This document shows positions 13,176 through 24,737 of a stretch of DNA of 64,000 nt, piece after piece. The translations under genes and the position numbers were made by a program. Position 1 is the stretch's first letter, and the number at the start of each line of letters is the position of its first letter. The notes beneath the pieces are model-generated. The model made no database searches and was not told the origin of the DNA. It saw only the letters and a program-made list of their open reading frames with translations. Origin of the DNA: Eopsaltria australis (lineage: Eukaryota; Chordata; Aves; Passeriformes; Petroicidae); assembly GCA_034509425.1 (NCBI GenBank), contig JAVTVJ010000545.1:62001-126000 (forward strand), written 5' to 3'.

Positions 13176-15280
13176 CAGAGAATCTCATATAAAACTGAAT
13201 TACTTATAATTCATATTATGTCTTTGCTTTGTTTGGATTCATTATCTGATGTCCATCATTCAGGGAAGCACTCCAACTCATCATCCAAGCCAGTTGTGAC
13301 CATGACTTGTCCTGTTCATGGAGACACAACCCTTCTAACATGTCAAATATTTATTTTACATTGTGGAAATTCTTCCAACCCTCTACTTTAAAAAAAGGTA
13401 AAGTTGCTGGAATGGAGGCAGGCTATGGAGCTTGCTCAGCAGGAAAGTGAATTTCATGTATGCACAGAGAACCTTTGTGTGAAGACTATTTCTAGGTGAG
13501 CTGTGCACCTAGATCAATCCTGAGGGTCTGGAAACATTAGCATCCATGAATTTTGCAGGAGCCATTTCTAAGCTTGGCTTAGCTAATCCTGAAAACCATA
13601 AACAGCTCCTGCGTAGACTTTCCTCCGTGACAGGAAGGAGCTTGCACACCACACATGGCTAATCTGAAAGAGCTGCATCAGGGTCACTTCACGGTCCTCA
13701 TTCTGTGCTATGTGAAATTTCCAAGATGATTCATCTTCCTTCTTGAAAGAAAACTATATTCTTGATGTATGGATGTGTTTTGTGGTGTTTTTTTGCTTCC
13801 TTTTTTTTTTAACATCTTGTTTACATAATAGATTGTTTACTTATTATCTAATTTTACCAAAACACTTATGTCAGATCTTCTGGTATAAATGGAGGAAGTC
13901 AGCTGAAAAACTACAGCAGGAATAAACACAAACTCAAATTAAATATAACTCATCTCAAGAACAGGCAGAAGGAGCACGTCTGGTAGGATTTCAAGGCTAT
14001 TTTTTTTAGTTTCAAACACAAATGACCTCTAGTACACTGATATTTAATTACAAACATTTAGTCTGATTTAGTAAGCCTAAAAGTCTGTTTCTTCTAGAAG
14101 AGATCAATAAAATATTTTTTCTGTGGGGGGAGGTAAAAAGAAGTAGTTATCTGCAAGGATCTAATAATTTAAGGATGCATCCCTACCAATATCCAAACAG
14201 CGGATCTTAAACCTGCAGATGTTTGAAAAGGATTTTAAAGTCAAATAAGGCAGAAGATTAGGAGCTCTTTACTCCCAGGGAATTTCACAGGCTTGAAGAA
14301 CAGCAATTGCTTTGTCTTCTGCTGAAATGCTGCTCTCTCTGGGGTAAAGAGAAGCAGCTGTGTAATAACACATAGTGATGCCACACAGGAACTTGACAGG
14401 AAAGGAAAAATTGCATGTGAAAGCACAGCAGCACCAGGAACTTCACCAGACAAACTGAGCAGTCATTACCCTTTCAGATTTTCGGGACAGAAATGGAAAT
14501 GAGGCTTCCTGTAGCACAGGGCCTTTAAACACTCCTCTGTGGCAAAGCCTGAAGTCTGATATCTTATTTGAAGCCTGGTAACCACCACCTCACAGAGCCC
14601 TTTGCTCTGATGCTGCTGCCGCTGCAAGTGCTGCTCTGATGTCACAACAGCAGATGTTGTTCATTCACGAGCAGTCTCTGGTTACAGACAGAGTTTGCTG
14701 GTGCAAATAACTTTGGCTGCTTTCAAAAAGGGGGTGGAGAAAAGAAAAAAGGAAAAAAAAGAAAAAAAAAGAAAACAGAAAAAAACCCGCTGAAAACAGG
14801 AAAGGCAGCAATCCAAATATGAATCAAAAGCTGTACCACCTACTGAGTCAACAGGAAACTGAAACGTGATAATAAATACCTGGCTCTGGATGAATATTAG
14901 AAGCTCATCAATATGGTTTACTTGCTTCTTAAAAGGGGAAGTGCAGGGTGAAAATTAACACTCTTGCTGGAAATCTAAGAGACAAATAACAAGCTTCACC
15001 AGAGGCTTAGGAGGTGGGGATGGATTTGCCCATAAAGGAATTTTGCTACACCTAATTAAAGCATTGGCAAATGTGAAAGATACCCATAGAAGGAACACAG
15101 AGGCAGTTCTTGTGGGGCTCACAAATCACTGCTCTAACCAGGAAGAGAGGAGGTGATCTGATGGTATCTTCCTGAGGTCATCAGAGCTGTGTTTTGTACA
15201 AACAGGGTTTGTCTGACCTGCCTGTGTGGCAGGAGTGTGGCACTCTGTCACTGACCTACAGGCCTGGTCAGGAGAGCAAG
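13176..15280. other. Intergenic DNA with A-rich low-complexity patch
   Basis: No gene is seen. A purine/A-rich low-complexity run (mostly A with G interruptions) lies at about 14728-14787. The rest is unremarkable AT-rich sequence. Confidence 0.5.
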
Positions 15281-15482
15281 AATCATTGAAACAAAGGTTG
15301 GAAAATTGAATCCAACCATTAACCCAGCTCTGCCAGGCCCAGCACTAAACCATGGCCCTAAGCACCACATCTACACATTTTCTGAACCCTTCCATGGACA
15401 GTGATTCCAGCACTCCCCTGGGCAGCCTGTTCCAATGCTTGACCACCAGTGAAGAACATTTTCCTAATATCCAGTTAAGGTT
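15281..15482 (-). repeat. CR1 LINE 3' fragment
   Basis: This reads as a CR1 3' end in antisense orientation. It begins with 'aatcattgaaacaaaggttgg', a diverged form of the CR1 3' terminus. It continues through 'ccaaccattaaccc' and 'cactcccctgggcagcctgt' to 'ttcctaatatccag'. Many substitutions suggest an old insertion. Confidence 0.8.
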
Positions 15483-18135
15483 TCAGTGGAGGGTGGAGGC
15501 ACAGCTGAACAGATGATGCCAAGTCCCACTGGGGGCCTGGTCTATACTCACAAAACCCCCACCATTTCCAGCAATTTGTGAGTCAGATCTGCTCCTCCCA
15601 TTCCCTGCATATGGACCCAGGGTCCATCAGCCCAAAGAACTGAGGCATTCAAACCCCCCATCTGGAGACTTCTGTGGTAAGCAATGCTTATCTACCTCAA
15701 TCAACACCGTGATGGTAACTCCTGAATTATGTCTCTCTATCCACATCTCCACTCATAAAAGAGCATTTCATTATATTTTCTCCTCCTGTCCAGTTAAGAG
15801 CAGGACTGATAGTGCAGATAAGTGGGCAGGAAAAGAAATAAAATCTTGCAATTTCAATGGAGATCAATTGAGCAAGCTTTAATTTAATTTAATTTCCATC
15901 CATTTCCTGTCATCCCATTCACTTTTCTTGTTTTCACTTTGCTTCAGAATTTTCTTTCTTTATTTTCTAGCATTTCATTTCTTCAATTTCTTCTCCTGTC
16001 TCTTTGTTTACCTTTCTTGCCTGATTTTGAGATGTCAATGGGAATAATTTCGTCAAGTTTCAGTCCTTTTCACTGCACTTTGTTTCATCTCAGTCCATTT
16101 GGTTGTAGTCTCTCTTTCTTTTTTCAATTGCATTGGATTAGATCACATCTCCTTTCTAGAGTGTTCAACTTTTTTCTCAGATTTCAAGATTTCATTTCTT
16201 TTCAGCCCTGATTTGCAAATATGACCCCTGTGACAAAGTTTTGAACTCTGTTTGCCTAAAGACCTGTGCCTTGTACTTGGGTGAGCAGCTAAATCAAAGC
16301 TGTCAATCTTTCAAGACTTGCCCAATTCTAAACAAATATATTGTGTCCAGGGAATTAAAATTCTGATTTTTCTTTTGAAAGATACCAATAGATCATGAGG
16401 CACGTCCTCAACTATACTTTTTAAATGTTAGGCTTTTTAAATGTTAATGCCTCTTACACGGAGCTAACAGGTAAAAGGCATTCACAGATAGATAGAATAT
16501 TGCACAGTTGTGTTCTGCTCACTAGACTTCAAATACTCAGAAGGTGCTGAGAAGAAAATAAATAATAAATTGCAGACTCCTAGATTTTCTGTTGCTTTAA
16601 TACCGAGAAGCCCCCTGAAAAATAAATGCCTGCATATAATTGAAAAATTTGCCTGTTCTTTAGAGGTACCTGTAGTAGAACAAAAGATCTGCAGGGTTAA
16701 CCACTGAGCAGCACTGCTGCTCAAGTACCATCTGATTAACAGCATTTCCACTTACACAGTCCTTCACTGGAATTAGCAGAACAAGGTTTCAGCAGAAAAG
16801 GACAATAACAGGGCTGGTGGTGGAGTAGCATAAGGAAATCAACTTTTTCCTGCTGGCATGTGCTGATCATTGTGAACTTATTCCTGATCAGCTCACTTAA
16901 AGTCTGCGTTTGCACAGTACAGAAGACAGAGGAGGGAGCACAGACTTCATATTTAGTGTGTTTGTTCACTATTAAATTAATTTTATAACTCTATTAACAA
17001 CTGCAATTACTTCAAAAGCCATTCACATGAGTCAGTAAGGAGGTGTGAGATAACCTGAGGCAACCAAATGAGGCTCCTGGCCTAGGAGCAGAGTGCCTGA
17101 TGCTTCTCAGGGTGGCCAAATCACACCTGGCACACTGTTCCCCCTCTCCTCCATGGCTTTCTACCACAGCTGGCTATAAAGGAGCCTAGAACAGCCACAG
17201 GCCAGACTTAGGGTCACACTACCTGGGTCCAACACACCTCAAACACACAAACCTCAATAGACATTGACACTGTGCAGATGCTCCCAAACTACTGAATAAA
17301 ACTTGTAATGGTTCTAAGGCCTGCTGGCTGATGGAGAAATAAAGATATGCAAACATCTTTCTTTTACCTTGATGGATTTGAGAAGAAAAAGTAACAGCAA
17401 GAAAGCGTGGAGAGTATTTTTAACCTCCTCCTCAAATATTTTTTTTACAGAAAGGGAAGACAGAAGGACCTGTACAGGTTTAGGTACCTCTCAAGTAAAT
17501 AAAGCCATCCTTTAAAAATATACATTATTTGAAAAGAAATTTTGAGACAAGTTATTTTAAAATTTAACAGTAACTCTGTTCCCAATACACTTTTTCTGAA
17601 AACCCATGTTTTCCTGGGAAAATTTCAGCTTCCAAGGAATATTTCACCAATGCTAAACTTCAGGCTTGCTTTGGCTCTTTTTCTGTATAGTGCAAAATTA
17701 TCTACCTGTATCACCACTCCCTTAACAGAAGAGTGTTTGAAAGTTAGTGAATTCCTTAAGTGTTATGAGCCACAGAGGTATAAAGTCTTAGATTTTCATT
17801 AGCAGAAGTGCTGCATATTTTCTGTTTCCTAGTTAAAAGATACCTTGCACATATTCCAAAGGACAGATAATGTTATTTAAACAGCTCTGGATAACTGGAT
17901 AAGTACACTGGAGGTTTTTATTTTCCTTCTGTGTAACATCTAGTGGTTATTAGTGGGGACTGGATACTAATATTTCAAACACTAGACTGAAAGAGGAAAA
18001 CTTTTACTTCACATTGTTCTAAGTATTTATGCACAGAAATTCATCTGCTTTTTCTGGTCTCTAGGCTTTCCTAGAGAATTTAAAGCTTTCTCTTAAGCAG
18101 CAACTAACATTTACAGCATAACCATAAATCCACAG
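15483..18135. other. Intergenic DNA, no gene seen
   Basis: No coding gene is recognised. A perfect 14-bp tandem (CTTTTTAAATGTTA) occurs at 16417-16430 and 16433-16446. A TATA-like sequence at about 17174-17182 and an AATAAA about 110 bases later (around 17295) make 17041-17310 loosely LTR- or promoter-like, but without further support. Confidence 0.5.
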
Positions 18136-18222
18136 AATCATTGAATATCCAGAGCTGGAAGAAACTCACAAGGATCACCAAAGTCCTACTCCTGTCCCTG
18201 CACAGGATAGCCTCAAAAATAC
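18136..18222 (-). repeat. CR1 LINE 3' terminal fragment (first of two adjacent)
   Basis: An antisense CR1 3' terminus ('cagaatcattgaatatccag' followed by 'gagctggaagaaactcacaa') continues to 'tgtccctgcacaggatagc'. Only the terminal part of the element is kept, and a second CR1 terminus follows immediately. Confidence 0.7.
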
Positions 18223-18305
18223 AGATTCACAGAATATCCTGAATTGGAAGTGGAATTCTCTCTTGTACAAGTCCTCTCAGCCAGTGTTCCACCTAATCCT
18301 GAGAT
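18223..18305 (-). repeat. CR1 LINE 3' terminal fragment (second of two adjacent)
   Basis: A second antisense CR1 terminus ('gattcacagaatatcctgaa') begins directly after the previous one and runs to about 'ccacctaatcct'. The two adjacent 3' termini suggest independent insertions, one beside or into the other. Confidence 0.65.
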
Positions 18306-19756
18306 TTAAGATGCTTACAAACAAAAACATGTGGCTGTGTTCAACACAAGGCTCTGGAAACAAACACTGGGCATGAAAACCTCCTGATCAATGCATATGC
18401 TAAGAAGGCTGATAGGGAAATATCTGGAGCAGAAGCCATCAAAAAAGACTCTGCCTTTCTTTGTTCCTTGCTATTGTTTTTCAAAGTATATACAAAGGTG
18501 GTTTTGGAACAGAAATATGAGCAAGATTCATCATGCTTTGCTTCAGATACCTAAGGTTTAAACATCCAAATAAGTTCAATCACCCACATGAGTTAAGGGG
18601 TAAGATCCAGCTGCTTTCAGAGTGTGTCAGTCCCCTGAGCTCAATGCATTTCTCTCTCAAAAAGCTGATTTATCCTTTGAGCTTGTTTCTCTTGGTCAAT
18701 GATAAGGGGAGCCTGGGCAAACAGTCAAGAGTTTGTCATCTGAGTTGTACACATATAAGTCAGAACTAAAAAAGTCCAGCCTATTTCTTTGACAAAATTT
18801 AGAGCCTTCTGTTAATTTAAAAAGTAGATGGTGTTTTTTAAAAAGTGTAATTAGTGAGGTAACCACAGCAATACCCAAAACTTCTAGGTGAAGCCTGCAT
18901 GAGGAATAAGAGTTGTGTAAATACCGACTCACATCCCTTTCCATTTGAAAGGCAGTAGGATGTGCAACAGACAGAACACAGACAGAAATGGATAAATCAC
19001 CCCTGCTAATAAAAGGAATTTTGATCATCTTAACTCTCACATATTACTAGTCTGAAGATCAGTTAGAGAAAGTAACAGTGAGAATTATTATACAACAATC
19101 ATTGATCCATGACTCTCAAGCCAGACACAGTTATTAGATCATCCAATCTAGCTGCTACACAGGAAAACCAGAAGCCCATTCTTTTCCATATAGCTTGCTG
19201 TGGTTAATCACTCTCATTTCAGCTTAATTTCTTATTTAAGACTGCAGGGTTTTTACTCAGCATTAGTTCTTATTTTTTTTCACTACTAGATTAGAGTCAT
19301 TTAGTACTTGTTATTTTCTCCCTGTGCGAGCAATTATAAACCATAATCAAGCTTTTTAAGTCTCTCACAGTAAGATATCATCTTCTGTCCTTTGAATTAT
19401 TCTTCTGAAGGGCCCTTACCAAAACCGTTAAATTATGTACACATGCCTATAAATATTACTCAGTACACAAAGTGACCTTTCAAAGGAATATTGATTGTGG
19501 CATTTACAAAAGTTATATGCTTATATCTTTGAAGAGTATCATCAAAAATTAGTGCTGCTCTTCCTATTACGTGAGGAATTTCAGTGCCAGACCAGTTACA
19601 TATAGGTAGAAAAAAAGAATGTTAGTTATCACAGACCATAAGTGTGACCTGTGTTTATCTTGCCCCTGTGGACTAGGATACATCATTTCAACTTCCTAAC
19701 ATCAAATAAGTCTAAATTGAGAGTGAACTTCTGGGAAAAATAGCTGGAATAGCCTA
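18306..19756. other. Intergenic DNA, no gene seen
   Basis: Nothing recognisable beyond AT-rich unique sequence. The reading frames here have no identifiable domains. Confidence 0.5.
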
Positions 19757-19844
19757 GACCAAAAAAAACCCCAAACAAAACCCAAACCAACAAAAAACCA
19801 AAACCAAAAACACCAAACCAAACAAAAACAAAACAAAACAACAA

Positions 19845-19903
<59 letters not shown>

Positions 19904-19940
19904 AAAAAGAAAAAAAGAAAAAAGAAAAAAGAAAAAAAAT
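19757..19940. repeat. A-rich simple repeat with a 56-base poly(A) run
   Basis: CAAAA/CCAAA-type low complexity (about 19757-19845) leads into an uninterrupted run of 56 A at 19846-19901, followed by A-rich (AAAAAAG)n. On the minus strand it appears as a phenylalanine-rich reading frame that is purely compositional. No retrotransposon or processed gene body is recognisable upstream. Confidence 0.9.
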
Positions 19941-20314
19941 ATTAGAAGCTGTTGCATGGCTTCCCAAGGTGGCTTAGGGAAGATATGCTTCAGACCATGG
20001 TGGTTTTCCTCTTCTATTCCAGATTTTGATACTCAGACTGTCTTTCAGGATTAAGCCTGCTTTTTAACAACTACTTCTCAGTTTCCCATTGTGTAATATG
20101 CTTATATTATTTTTTACATTTTCATTTCCTCGAGCCTGTAATTAGTCTAATAAGGTAAATGCATTTCATGGTCACCACCATCAAACACACCACAAAACTT
20201 TGCCACAATCCCTTATGCATTCATCCTGTATTTCTTTCAGAACTGCCTGAGGATCAGCTCTGCTTTCTTGACTTATTGATTCTGTCAGTCTTACAAGGAC
20301 CCTATTTCTGATGT

Positions 20315-20348
20315 AAATATATATATGTATATATATGCACATATATAT
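20315..20348. repeat. (TA)n-type microsatellite
   Basis: An imperfect TA dinucleotide repeat with TG/CA interruptions. Confidence 0.85.
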
Positions 20349-20565
20349 GGTCTTAAAGTAAATAAGGAAAAAAAACCCACACGCTTTTCTTATTAGCAAG
20401 TTACATGAGAAAATCATGACTAGAGTAAGGGAATTTTCTATTCAAACCATTTGAAGTTAGAGCCTCAAGTACTGTAAAATAGTGAAATGGTATGTGCATG
20501 GTATATGCTCCAATTTTGAATTTTGAAAGCAGGTTTGTGCAGTCTTAATAGCTGCTTATAATTGA

Positions 20566-20704
20566 GATTGGCCCAGTTGGTCAGAGCACGGTGCTGGTAA
20601 CACCAAGGTTGTGGGGTCAGTCCCTGTATGGGCCATTTACTCAACAGCTGGACTTGATGATCCTTGTGGGTCCCTTCCAACTCAGAATATTCTGTGAATC
20701 TGTA
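20566..20704 (+). repeat. TguSINE1-like SINE (tRNA-Ile head, CR1 tail)
   Basis: The head (about 20569-20637) resembles a tRNA-Ile gene. It has an A-box-like 'tggcccagttgg' and an anticodon-arm remnant 'gtgctggtaacaccaaggtt'. The T-arm region is degenerate, and an acceptor-like 'tatgggccat' follows. The tail (about 20650-20704) is a CR1-like 3' end ('gatgatccttgtgggtccct', then 'tccaactcagaatattctgt'), which lets CR1 reverse transcriptase mobilise the element in trans. This structure is characteristic of TguSINE1, known from passerine genomes, and is the best taxonomic marker in the window. The B box deviates from GGTTCGANTCC, so the copy is probably inactive. Confidence 0.85.
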
Positions 20705-22920
20705 AACTTCTAAACAGATTAAGGTCAATTTTCACATGTGGATAATTCTGATAATCAACATTAGTCCGATGATTTCCAGTATGCATGCAGGCAGAAGTCT
20801 ATATAGTCTTTTGATTTGATTTCAAACTGTAATTAACTATCCTGAAAGGTCTAAAGAATTTTCTAAATAGGAAATATTTATATTGCAATATAAACATTGC
20901 AAAATGATTTAGCAAAAGCCCAAAGTCCATGAATGCAGGTTTAACAGTGTAATCCTGTAGCAGTCTCACTATCTGAAGCAAGAGCATTTTCATCCATGGA
21001 TTTTCGAACTGGTAATTGCACTATCAGAAGAATTAACTTAAGGACAAATGTATTTCCCTTTGTTTTTTTTCTTAATATCCTAGTGAGAGTAGTAAATTCT
21101 GAGATGGAGTCTTCAAATTTTCTTTCAGTAAGAAAGACAGCAAACAGCTACCTCCACACTAAGAAACTTCAACTCTTAACAGAGGAACAAAAAAAACCAA
21201 GGCAGGTATTCAAATGAATAAAAAGTATTTAATCCTGCTGAAGTGTTTAGGACTTCAGGATCTTTCACAACCAGATCAACAGCAAGAACACAAGTTACCA
21301 CTAACTTTTGCCACTGAAGACAAAAAACTTGAGTTCCTGAGTCACTGCTTGAGCATTTGGAGCAGTTCACTGCGTTTTGTCTACTGAAGGAAAAAAATCA
21401 CTGTGGAGGTCAGTAAAAAACCCCACAACTTCCCATTATCTTCACAAAGGGGCCAGAATTTCAATTCAGGTGAAAATCTTTTTTATCCTAATTTTCAGTA
21501 AGAACATAAAAACAAAACCATTTATGCTATTTCATGCCAAATGGTTCTAAGCATAAAGAATAGATTTAGTATTTAACTTTGCAAAAGACTGATTTATATT
21601 TGATTTTGACCTGGGTAATAATCAGAATGTTGTTTAGTCAGGAATTCTGGCTAACTTGAAAGATTGTGAGGTTTTGTTTTTTTTTTTTTGATTGTTGGAT
21701 ATATAGATTCCTGAGAAATTTTGCCATAAACCTTTACTAAACATAAATTATTTTAATCTTGTATTTTTCAAGTACATCTTTGACCAAAAAATGGAAGTGT
21801 CCATTAAGCCTATTCCCTAATGTCCTATTTTTAGGAGTGTCAACATCTCACACTTTTTTAATACTTCCCCACTGATGGCAAAAAAGACCTAAAAAAGAAC
21901 TATGCACAAAGCAGCTTTATTTCGGCCTCTGGCTACAGCTTAAACATCTTTAAAATCCAGGTTTGCCATATATGTTCTCTTGAATTGCAGTCATGTGGAA
22001 AGCCTGCCTGAAGACAAGGGTCAATGCACAATGAAGTATCTGAGGCTGCACAAACATTTATCTTCACAGTATCTGCTTTAATACTAAATACCTTCAATAA
22101 TTTCCATTACCAAAGGGGTTTTTCTCCCCATTAAACAAATGCAGCTGTCTTGGACAAAACTGCTGAGCTTGTGAAAGTAATTCTCAGCCCCCTCATCCAA
22201 TTAGTCTTTTTCATAAAGTTATAAAGTCAAAGATACTTGGATTCTTGGTGTGTATTTACTTCAGCTGCCAACAATGCTGGTAACCTGGAAATTCTACTGC
22301 AAATTTAGCCTTTTAGCACACGTTTGTGAAGTCGTTACAAAAATCCAATTATGACGGCTAAAGTAGTTTTAAAAAATTGCAAAATTCTGTGTGGGGAAAT
22401 TGGAGCAGAACCACTCAAGAACAGATTTGATTTATCCCAAACTATAATATATACATCTTAACTCTGCCTTCAAATTTTGGCCTTCAAATTTCCAGTTCCT
22501 TCGTTACCAGAAGGATGAAATTCCAACATGAAAGGTATGTTCTGCAACATCACTCAAGATGTCTGACATCAAATGACATTCCAATTCATGGTCATGGACC
22601 ATCTTTTTTTTATTATGTACCTCAACGTGGGGTCATCCCCAATGGAGCAGACACAATGAGAAAGGCTGTGAGGCAGACTGGACAACTCATTTGAAGCAGC
22701 AGGTTCAGGTCCTTGCTCAAAACCTTTGAAGTAAATTGATGTCACCCAGAACTGGCACCTGGGAACAGAGCAGCAGGACTGTCCCACATCACTGAGGCAG
22801 CACAGGCTGCGTGTGTGTGCTATTGAAGTGAGTGACAAGACCCAGACTTCACTCAAAATGCAATCACAAGAACTTAAATTTTTACCTAGTGGTGATAAAA
22901 CCCAGCAGAAATGGAGCCAC
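20705..22920. other. Intergenic DNA, no gene seen
   Basis: AT-rich unique sequence without recognised features; a short T run lies around 21677-21690. Confidence 0.5.
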
Positions 22921-22962
22921 AGGGTCAGAGAATGGTTTGGGTTGGAAGGGCCTGAAGTCCAG
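22921..22962 (-). repeat. Very short CR1 LINE 3' terminal fragment
   Basis: The antisense CR1 terminus 'cagagaatggtttgggttgg' followed by 'aagggcctgaagtcc' is present. Only about 40 bases of the extreme 3' end are clear. Confidence 0.7.
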
Positions 22963-24474
22963 GCTGCAAAGGCTGGAGACAGCCACTCCTTAAGTTTTTA
23001 GTGAAACAAAGCCAAGTACTCGTAACCCCAACAGCTGGATGGCCACAGTCAGCCCACTCTGACTGGACCCCTGTGGTTCCTGTTGGGCCACTCAGCAATC
23101 AGACAAGACCCCAGGAAAACCACATTTGATAGATAGCCGTGATAGTCGCGTAAGTCACACTAGGAAAATATTTTGGTATTGCCATTAGGCAGCCCTATTG
23201 CTCATCACTCCCGAGTGGAAGGTGATACTTCTCTCCTTGAGCAGCTCCTAGCACTCCTCAAATGAGCTTGTGTTGGTAATCCTGGTGTCCAAGTTACAGA
23301 AAGTGAAATTGTATTCTGCTTATCTAAATTCCCCCCACAGTATCTATATACAATTTTTACACTTGGCCTGAATTTAAAATGGCAGGTGCTGTTCCACACC
23401 AGAGGCTCCTGCCAGTCAGTCTGAAGGAATCATTATTATACATCTCTTGTGCTTATTCAAAGAGGTTTTTTTTTCTTGATTTTGCTTTCATTTATTTAAA
23501 TAATTACTATTGCTGACTGTAGACAATATTTTAGACATGCAGTTTTAGCACAGTGAGAGATGAAGGAAGGGAAACCCTTCCAGATGGCGAGATTAACCAA
23601 CAAAATCACCTTATATATTCAGAGGTTAAAAATACACACTTTATAATGGTTAGTTTTCTAAATCTATTAAAAATTGTCTTACTCAAGATAATTTGATCAG
23701 TGCCACAGTTAATAGGAAATCTCAGTTTTTATCCACATCCCCACAAATTCAAAGCTATTTTTCAGTAGTATATGGAATTAGAAGTTATGAAAACCTGTTG
23801 AAGAGGCAGCATTTTGGTGTGAAATTATCAACTGGTATTATTTATGCTCAAAATAACAACACAGAACCAAATTATGCTTTTGTTAGCAATAAATTGAGAT
23901 TCAGTGAAGAAAAATGTATCTGATGGAACCATAACTGAGGAGTGGGACACGCATGCTCTGCAAGCACTATTTATGAAAAAGAACACAAGAAAATAAATTA
24001 TCAGAACTTTATTTCTGTTACAAATTATCACAATCACAATTAATATAAAACAGAAAGCACTGAGGAAACATGACTGTTGGAGACAAGATTTATCAAGGTG
24101 TAAAAGCCTCATCCAAGACTGTACTACTAGAAAACCTGTGACTGTGTATTAGGGGAAAGATTTCTATGCATCAAACACCAAGTGAAAGAGAATAAGCAGC
24201 ATAGTATAATTGACAGGGATTAAACACCTTCTTGTTATACAAGTTTTTGAAGGAAATGGAAGTTTGGAGCATTATTTCTACCCAAGAGTCTTGTCTGGAG
24301 CAGACTTCTTTACAATTAGCTATTAAGAAAAGCTTCAGCAGAAAACACCAATCTTCATTTTAACTTATCCATGTTGTTCATACATTAGACAAGCTATTTC
24401 CAAAAGCATTTAAGTTCTAGTCATGAGACTTCACACACTCTCTTACACTTGCTGCATAAGGCTAAAAAAGAGTC
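22963..24474. other. Intergenic DNA between CR1 fragment and candidate 3' exon
   Basis: No gene recognised. Sequence becomes more AT-rich towards the putative distal polyadenylation region. Confidence 0.5.
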
Positions 24475-24494
24475 ACTAAAGAACAGGAGGTTGC

Positions 24495-24500
24495 TTTATT
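24495..24500 (-). promoter_or_regulatory. Second distal poly(A) signal AATAAA
   Basis: AATAAA followed by G on the minus strand, 31 bases past the first distal signal. A T-rich stretch follows on the minus strand. It could serve as the 3' end of the candidate terminal exon starting at 24737. Confidence 0.4.
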
Positions 24501-24509
24501 GCTTTGTAA

Positions 24510-24737
24510 CAGGAACTTAGATGGAAATTCTTTATTGAGCTCCAAATAAAATGTTGCATCACTATACAATTAAGAGTTTCAATATACAATTATTTTAAAA
24601 AGTGTATGCTGTTATACACTTTAAGGCTTTCATACAAGAAATGCTGAGCAGGATTTCCATACTCGGTCTCGTCGGTGTCTGAGCACACGGGCAAGTACAA
24701 TGCTCTAAGCAGTCCATAATTAACATGGCAGAAGTTC
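24510..24737 (-). other. Candidate alternative terminal exon (distal 3' exon B)
   Basis: On the minus strand a strong acceptor (a pyrimidine-rich run, GCTCTTTTTCAG) precedes 24737, and AATAAA signals lie at 24536-24531 and 24500-24495. The first part is unusually complex and CpG-containing for this region. One frame, continuing from exon A (26790-26734), stays open for 50 codons and includes 'LPVCSDTDETEYGNPAQ'. In the KHDRBS3 exon 8 to exon A frame this segment would be 3' UTR only. It may be a KHDRBS3 alternative last exon or the last exon of a separate minus-strand transcript; I do not recognise the peptide. The 3' boundary is approximate. Confidence 0.4.
24531..24536 (-). promoter_or_regulatory. 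Distal poly(A) signal AATAAA
   Basis: A canonical AATAAA in context CTCAATAAAGAAT on the minus strand, about 200 bases downstream of the candidate acceptor at 24738. Confidence 0.45.

Noticed and set aside
19846..19940. Poly(A) tract as the tail of a processed pseudogene
   Set aside because: No gene-like or SINE/LINE body upstream on the plus strand and no target-site duplication seen; treated as a simple repeat.
19683..19967. Phenylalanine-rich minus-strand frame
   Set aside because: Direct translation of the A-rich simple repeat; not a protein.
20569..20640. Functional tRNA-Ile gene
   Set aside because: Arms are degenerate and it is fused to a CR1-like tail, so it is a SINE head rather than a tRNA gene.
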